Source: a virus | IMG/VR virus record: IMGVR_UViG_3300008108_001772 | Span: 1 to 23,437 of that record | Reading direction: 5' to 3' (one strand) | DNA: 23,437 bases | In this document: positions 21,090-23,437 of the stretch, piece after piece | How the letters are laid out: each line of letters begins with the position of its first letter | Position numbering within the stretch: the first letter of the stretch is position 1 | Notes under the pieces: generated by a model | Told to the model about the DNA's origin: nothing | The model's input: only the letters and a program-made list of their open reading frames with translations | Databases searched by the model: none | Program-made: the position numbers and the translations under genes

Positions 21090-21288
21090 AAATCCTCACA
21101 TAGTGTGTAGCCTTGCTCTTAGCGTTAGGTTCACGCAATTTACCGATTCGGATTCTTACATCCCCGTAAGTGTTAACTTGTGCTTTGCCGTTCTCGATTG
21201 CCTCTTGTAGTTGCTTCATTGATAGCGAAAGGGTGATTCCATACTGGTCTTCCCACGCTGTACCTACAAATGTTTTACTGTTCTCCAT
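21055..21288 (-). CDS. Hypothetical protein, 77 aa
   Basis: A 77-residue protein with 'FVGTAWEDQYGITLSLSMKQLQEAIE', then 'YGDVRIRIGKLREPNAKSKATHYVRIYEY'. Similar short proteins, with a 'K.KATHYv..ye' ending, occur in Bacteroidota phages. The alternation of strands and charged loops suggests a small beta-rich fold, possibly nucleic-acid related, but there is no motif. It overlaps the terminase small subunit gene by 14 nt. Confidence 0.68.
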   Translation of the reverse strand: MENSKTFVGTAWEDQYGITLSLSMKQLQEAIENGKAQVNTYGDVRIRIGKLREPNAKSKATHYVRIYEYKNESEIGF

Positions 21289-21655
21289 TTAAATTAAGTG
21301 TTATTTTAATTGATTTCTCTGTTATGTTTTGGTCGATTGTTTCTTTTGGTTTTCCTTGACTGCGATTTAAAAGTAGGTCAAGATTGAATAGTGAGTTCTT
21401 ATCGTGTGATTTTAATAGTGTACCTGCGATGATTCGTTCAAGGATTGTATACTCTTCGCTCTTATCTATTTTCTCCAACTCTTTCCGTGACATCGTAAGC
21501 ATTGCATTTATGGTGTCTTCTACTTGTGATTTGTGATAACCTATCTCTTTTAATTGCGTTACTAACTTCTTCGGTCTTCCGTGCGGATTCATTACTTCAC
21601 CTTTATCGGGTCGAGTAAGTGTTCCTCCGTTTCTTGCTGGTACTTGCTTTGCCAT
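21275..21655 (-). CDS. Probable small terminase subunit
   Basis: A 126-residue basic protein with a flexible N-terminus carrying NPHGRPKK (residues 23-30), an AT-hook-like motif. A helical middle follows (LKEIGYHKSQVEDTINAMLTM, then ILERIIAGTLLKS). Next comes 'LFNLDLLLNRSQGKPKE' and a short strand. This order is that of terminase small subunit-like proteins, in which 'N..GRPK' starts and 'll.r..GkP' motifs recur. Its position just before the packaging and tail block and after an HNH endonuclease gene supports the assignment. The large subunit is about 2 kb downstream. The role is recognising phage DNA for packaging. Confidence 0.72.
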   Translation of the reverse strand: MAKQVPARNGGTLTRPDKGEVMNPHGRPKKLVTQLKEIGYHKSQVEDTINAMLTMSRKELEKIDKSEEYTILERIIAGTLLKSHDKNSLFNLDLLLNRSQGKPKETIDQNITEKSIKITLNLNGEQ

Positions 21656-21662
21656 TTACGAA

Positions 21663-21908
21663 TTAATTACGAATTTTAGTTGCGTGTATCTGTTTTAAAT
21701 CCTCGTTCTTTATCTTTACTCCAAAGTGTACTTCGTGGTGGCAATCTCTACATAAAGCCATTAGGTTTTCTATTACGTCTTTGCCTCCTCTACTTCTTGC
21801 GGTTAGGTGGTGAATGTCCGTTGAAGTCTTATTGCAGACTTCGCATCCAATCCAACTATTGGTGTCATATCCGAAGTAGTCTAAATATACTTTGATGTGT
21901 TTCTTCAT
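21663..21908 (-). CDS. HNH endonuclease, 81 aa
   Basis: A compact HNH nuclease: zinc-binding C22-x2-C25 and C53-x2-C56, catalytic H33/H34 at the beginning of the motif, N48 and H57/H58, then H61 at its end. 'ENLMALCRDCHHEVH' is the classical second half. Such enzymes encoded beside terminase genes assist cleavage of DNA at packaging in many phages; another possibility is a homing function, though no intron or intein is near. Starts with an ATGA overlap (21905-21908). Confidence 0.9.
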   Translation of the reverse strand: MKKHIKVYLDYFGYDTNSWIGCEVCNKTSTDIHHLTARSRGGKDVIENLMALCRDCHHEVHFGVKIKNEDLKQIHATKIRN

Positions 21909-22465
21909 TTACTGAATAGCATAGCCCACGGAGTAGGCATCATTAAATCCCTCTCATATCTAAATCCGCACAATTGAAATAGGTCTATCCATTGGTGGCG
22001 ATTCTTGATATTGATGTGTCCCCATTCTTTATCGAGTTCGCTTGTGTTAGGAGTTGAACTGAAATGGAAGTAATTACATTGTAAGTCACTTAGAAATGGT
22101 ATTAACTTGGTGTCGGGGATATGTTCAAATACTTCTATGGATGCTACTAAGTCACCTTGTATTTTCTCCTCGGTAAAGTCACAATTATACGCAATAGTGT
22201 TCAATACTCTATCAACGTAGTATTCGTAGTGAAATTTGTTTTGGTCATAGTATCTCACACTTACCCCTTTATCTCTCATTGCTAAAGAATATCCACCCAT
22301 ACCACCGCCTAAGTCAACAAACTCTTTAGGGTGACACATAGGGATTATGTATTCCGCAGTTGATTTAAATAGGTTAACGTAGCCCATATCGTCTAAGTGT
22401 ATGTTCCATTCTAATTCCTTATTGAAACATTTCTTGTCGTCCCAAGTTCCACCAAAACTATTCAT
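21905..22465 (-). CDS. Class I SAM-dependent methyltransferase
   Basis: The 186-residue protein has motif I 'FVDLGGGMGGYS' (residues 49-60, SAM-binding), an acidic residue at the end of strand 2 (D74 in RYYDQN) and motif IV-like 'SIEVFEHIPD' (109-118). This is a Methyltransf_23-type pattern, typical of small-molecule or lipid/glycan methyltransferases rather than DNA methylases (no DPPY/NPPF). The substrate is unknown. With the glycosyltransferase 1.6 kb downstream it may modify a glycan. The gene overlaps both neighbours as ATGA. Confidence 0.85.
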   Translation of the reverse strand: MNSFGGTWDDKKCFNKELEWNIHLDDMGYVNLFKSTAEYIIPMCHPKEFVDLGGGMGGYSLAMRDKGVSVRYYDQNKFHYEYYVDRVLNTIAYNCDFTEEKIQGDLVASIEVFEHIPDTKLIPFLSDLQCNYFHFSSTPNTSELDKEWGHINIKNRHQWIDLFQLCGFRYERDLMMPTPWAMLFSK

Positions 22466-22788
22466 TTTCTTTTGCGTCTTGGTTTCTGCTCATCGTCCGC
22501 TAATTGTGCCAACTCTATCTCGTTGAATGCGGTTTGTATTTCGCTTTCAATCGCTGCGGCTTTCTCTTCTTTTTCGATTTCATCTAATCGTTGTTGGGAG
22601 AATATTAATAGCGACAAAAAGGCATCGGCAAAACAAGATGAGCAACTCGGCAAATTACGTCCGTAGATTTCTTTATAAGCGTTGTTTAGTTTCGCTTGTT
22701 CTTCGGGTGTTAGGTTCAATACTTGTGACCTCTTGAAGTCATCGTACTTCGGTGCTAATGAGCGTATGAATAATAGTTGTTCTTTCAT
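22462..22788 (-). CDS. Hypothetical protein with C-x2-C motif, 108 aa
   Basis: A 108-residue protein with a helical start (KEQLLFIRSLAPKYDDFKRSQV), 'LNNAYKEIYGRNLPSCSSCFADAFLSLLIF' containing C49-x2-C52, a coiled-coil-like stretch rich in E and A, and a basic end (RRKRK). Short proteins with the 'LP.CSSCFADA' motif occur in Bacteroidota phages; no function known. It could bind metal or form a disulfide. Both ends overlap their neighbours as ATGA. Confidence 0.72.
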   Translation of the reverse strand: MKEQLLFIRSLAPKYDDFKRSQVLNLTPEEQAKLNNAYKEIYGRNLPSCSSCFADAFLSLLIFSQQRLDEIEKEEKAAAIESEIQTAFNEIELAQLADDEQKPRRKRK

Positions 22789-23045
22789 ATTTTAGAATCT
22801 AATAGTGCTACAATTACAGAGGAGATAGAGGCGTATAAAATGCCAACCCATCCATAAGTAAATAGGAAGAACGTTAACCCTATCCACCAAGACATACAGA
22901 ACGCACAATCAAGTGGTTTCATTGATTGCCAATGGTAGGGATTACTTCCGTAGATAAACCGCTTTAAATAGTCAGCAGGTTTGCCAAAGTTCACAAGGAT
23001 AATCGCAAAACACGCCACCCCTATAATTTCAAGAATTGTATTCAT
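22785..23045 (-). CDS. Small membrane protein with CAFCMSW motif, 86 aa
   Basis: The 86-residue protein has an N-terminal helix (TILEIIGVACFAIILVNF), then 'YGSNPYHWQSMKPLDCAFCMSWWIGLTFFLFTYGWVGILY', and a C-terminal hydrophobic stretch (ISSVIVALLDS). That suggests two or three membrane segments with a conserved C-x2-C-x-S-W element, a pattern in small membrane proteins of Bacteroidota phages (DUF1360-like by resemblance). Role unknown; membrane association is well supported. Confidence 0.72.
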   Translation of the reverse strand: MNTILEIIGVACFAIILVNFGKPADYLKRFIYGSNPYHWQSMKPLDCAFCMSWWIGLTFFLFTYGWVGILYASISSVIVALLDSKI

Positions 23046-23437
23046 CTCTTATTTGTTGTTTTACTTTTTTTATTACTCTGAGTATTTCGTTGATACTGAT
23101 TTTTGTTTGTCTATGTATGGCACGAGCCGAATTTCCTTCCATCCATATCTCGAAGATTTTACGTTCATACCAATGTAACTGCGGCAAGGTTCGCTCAATG
23201 GCGTTGTACTTAATCTCCTGAGCCTCTTTGTAAGGTATGGATTCTTCATCTGAAAATCTCTCCTCCACTTCATCGCTTTCTTGTATGCGATGTTTTGCGA
23301 ACGGACTGCACTTTCCGTGGATTGCATTGTACAACAAGCGTACAACGTAGAAGCGTATATAACCACCCTCATAAATTTCCTCTATTTGTTTATTAGGTTT
23401 TTCTAAAATCGCAAGGAAAGCATACTGATACAACTCC
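23029..23437 (-). CDS. Sigma-70-like phage regulator, N-terminus cut by the window
   Basis: The frame is open to the window end, so the true start lies outside; the TTG at 23433 is not a likely start. The visible 134 residues begin like sigma region 2 proteins of Bacteroidota phages (LYQYAFLAILEKPNKQIEEIYEGGYIRFYVVRLLYNA). The second half (ERTLPQLHWYERKIFEIWMEGNSARAIHRQTKISINEILRVIKKVKQQI) has the layout of sigma region 4 with a helix-turn-helix. A role in switching host RNA polymerase to late genes is the natural reading, because it lies at the head of the packaging/virion array. Region 2.4 key residues are not identifiable, so a non-sigma regulator remains possible. Confidence 0.72.
   Translation of the reverse strand, partial: ELYQYAFLAILEKPNKQIEEIYEGGYIRFYVVRLLYNAIHGKCSPFAKHRIQESDEVEERFSDEESIPYKEAQEIKYNAIERTLPQLHWYERKIFEIWMEGNSARAIHRQTKISINEILRVIKKVKQQIRDEYNS

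Noticed and set aside
21656-21680. ACGAATT direct repeat next to the small terminase start considered as a packaging or attachment site
   Set aside because: Seven-base AT-rich repeats are expected by chance here, and one copy lies within the HNH gene end.
1-23437. CRISPR arrays, tRNA genes, insertion sequences and toxin-antitoxin or defence genes
   Set aside because: No regular spaced repeats, cloverleaf-like T-arm motifs, transposase motifs or recognised defence domains were found on either strand.

Overview
The window looks like the late (virion, packaging and lysis) region of a tailed phage of Bacteroidota, most likely a siphovirus-like phage of a Flavobacteria-type host. All supported genes lie on the minus strand, so transcription runs from high to low coordinates. 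DNA is AT-rich. Neighbouring genes are joined by ATGA or TAATG overlaps, which suggests one long co-transcribed array. The assignment rests on phage hallmark proteins (large terminase, SPP1-like portal, HK97-fold capsid protein, XkdF-like protease, tape measure, tail tube) and on small proteins of a kind typical of Bacteroidota phages. No integrase, repressor, replication gene, tRNA or CRISPR array is visible, so lifestyle cannot be decided.

Layout in transcription order. (1) 23437-20293: a sigma-like regulator cut by the window edge, small membrane and hypothetical proteins, a SAM methyltransferase, an HNH endonuclease, a probable small terminase and five further small proteins. (2) 20296-18159: a GT-B glycosyltransferase, then the large terminase in two pieces. 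(3) 18159-11665: a tail assembly chaperone with a probable -1 frameshift extension, a 168-bp regulatory-looking gap, two large tail proteins and the tape measure. (4) 11649-8673: XkdF-like maturation protease in two overlapping pieces, scaffold, major capsid and probable tail tube, closed by a strong intrinsic terminator with a UUCG loop. (5) 8590-5934: a beta-rich virion protein, a repeat-containing fibre, a LamG-like probable receptor-binding protein and a small companion. (6) 5934-3020: holin-like membrane proteins, a 38-residue basic protein missed by length cut-offs, portal, head-completion protein and a broken tail-completion-type gene. (7) 2908-1: spanin-like membrane proteins, metallophosphoesterase, a DUF3310 protein, a YkuD-like endolysin and the start of another virion protein.

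The most notable signal is a set of reading-frame breaks in genes that are normally intact. The large terminase, the LamG-like protein and the tail-completion gene each appear to have lost a short internal segment together with the frame. The protease and the tail chaperone each need a -1 shift. The chaperone case fits programmed frameshifting (a U9 slippery tract and a 97-codon open -1 frame without its own start). The others look more like deletions or assembly errors, and read mapping would separate these. No clearly new defence or mobile system was found.
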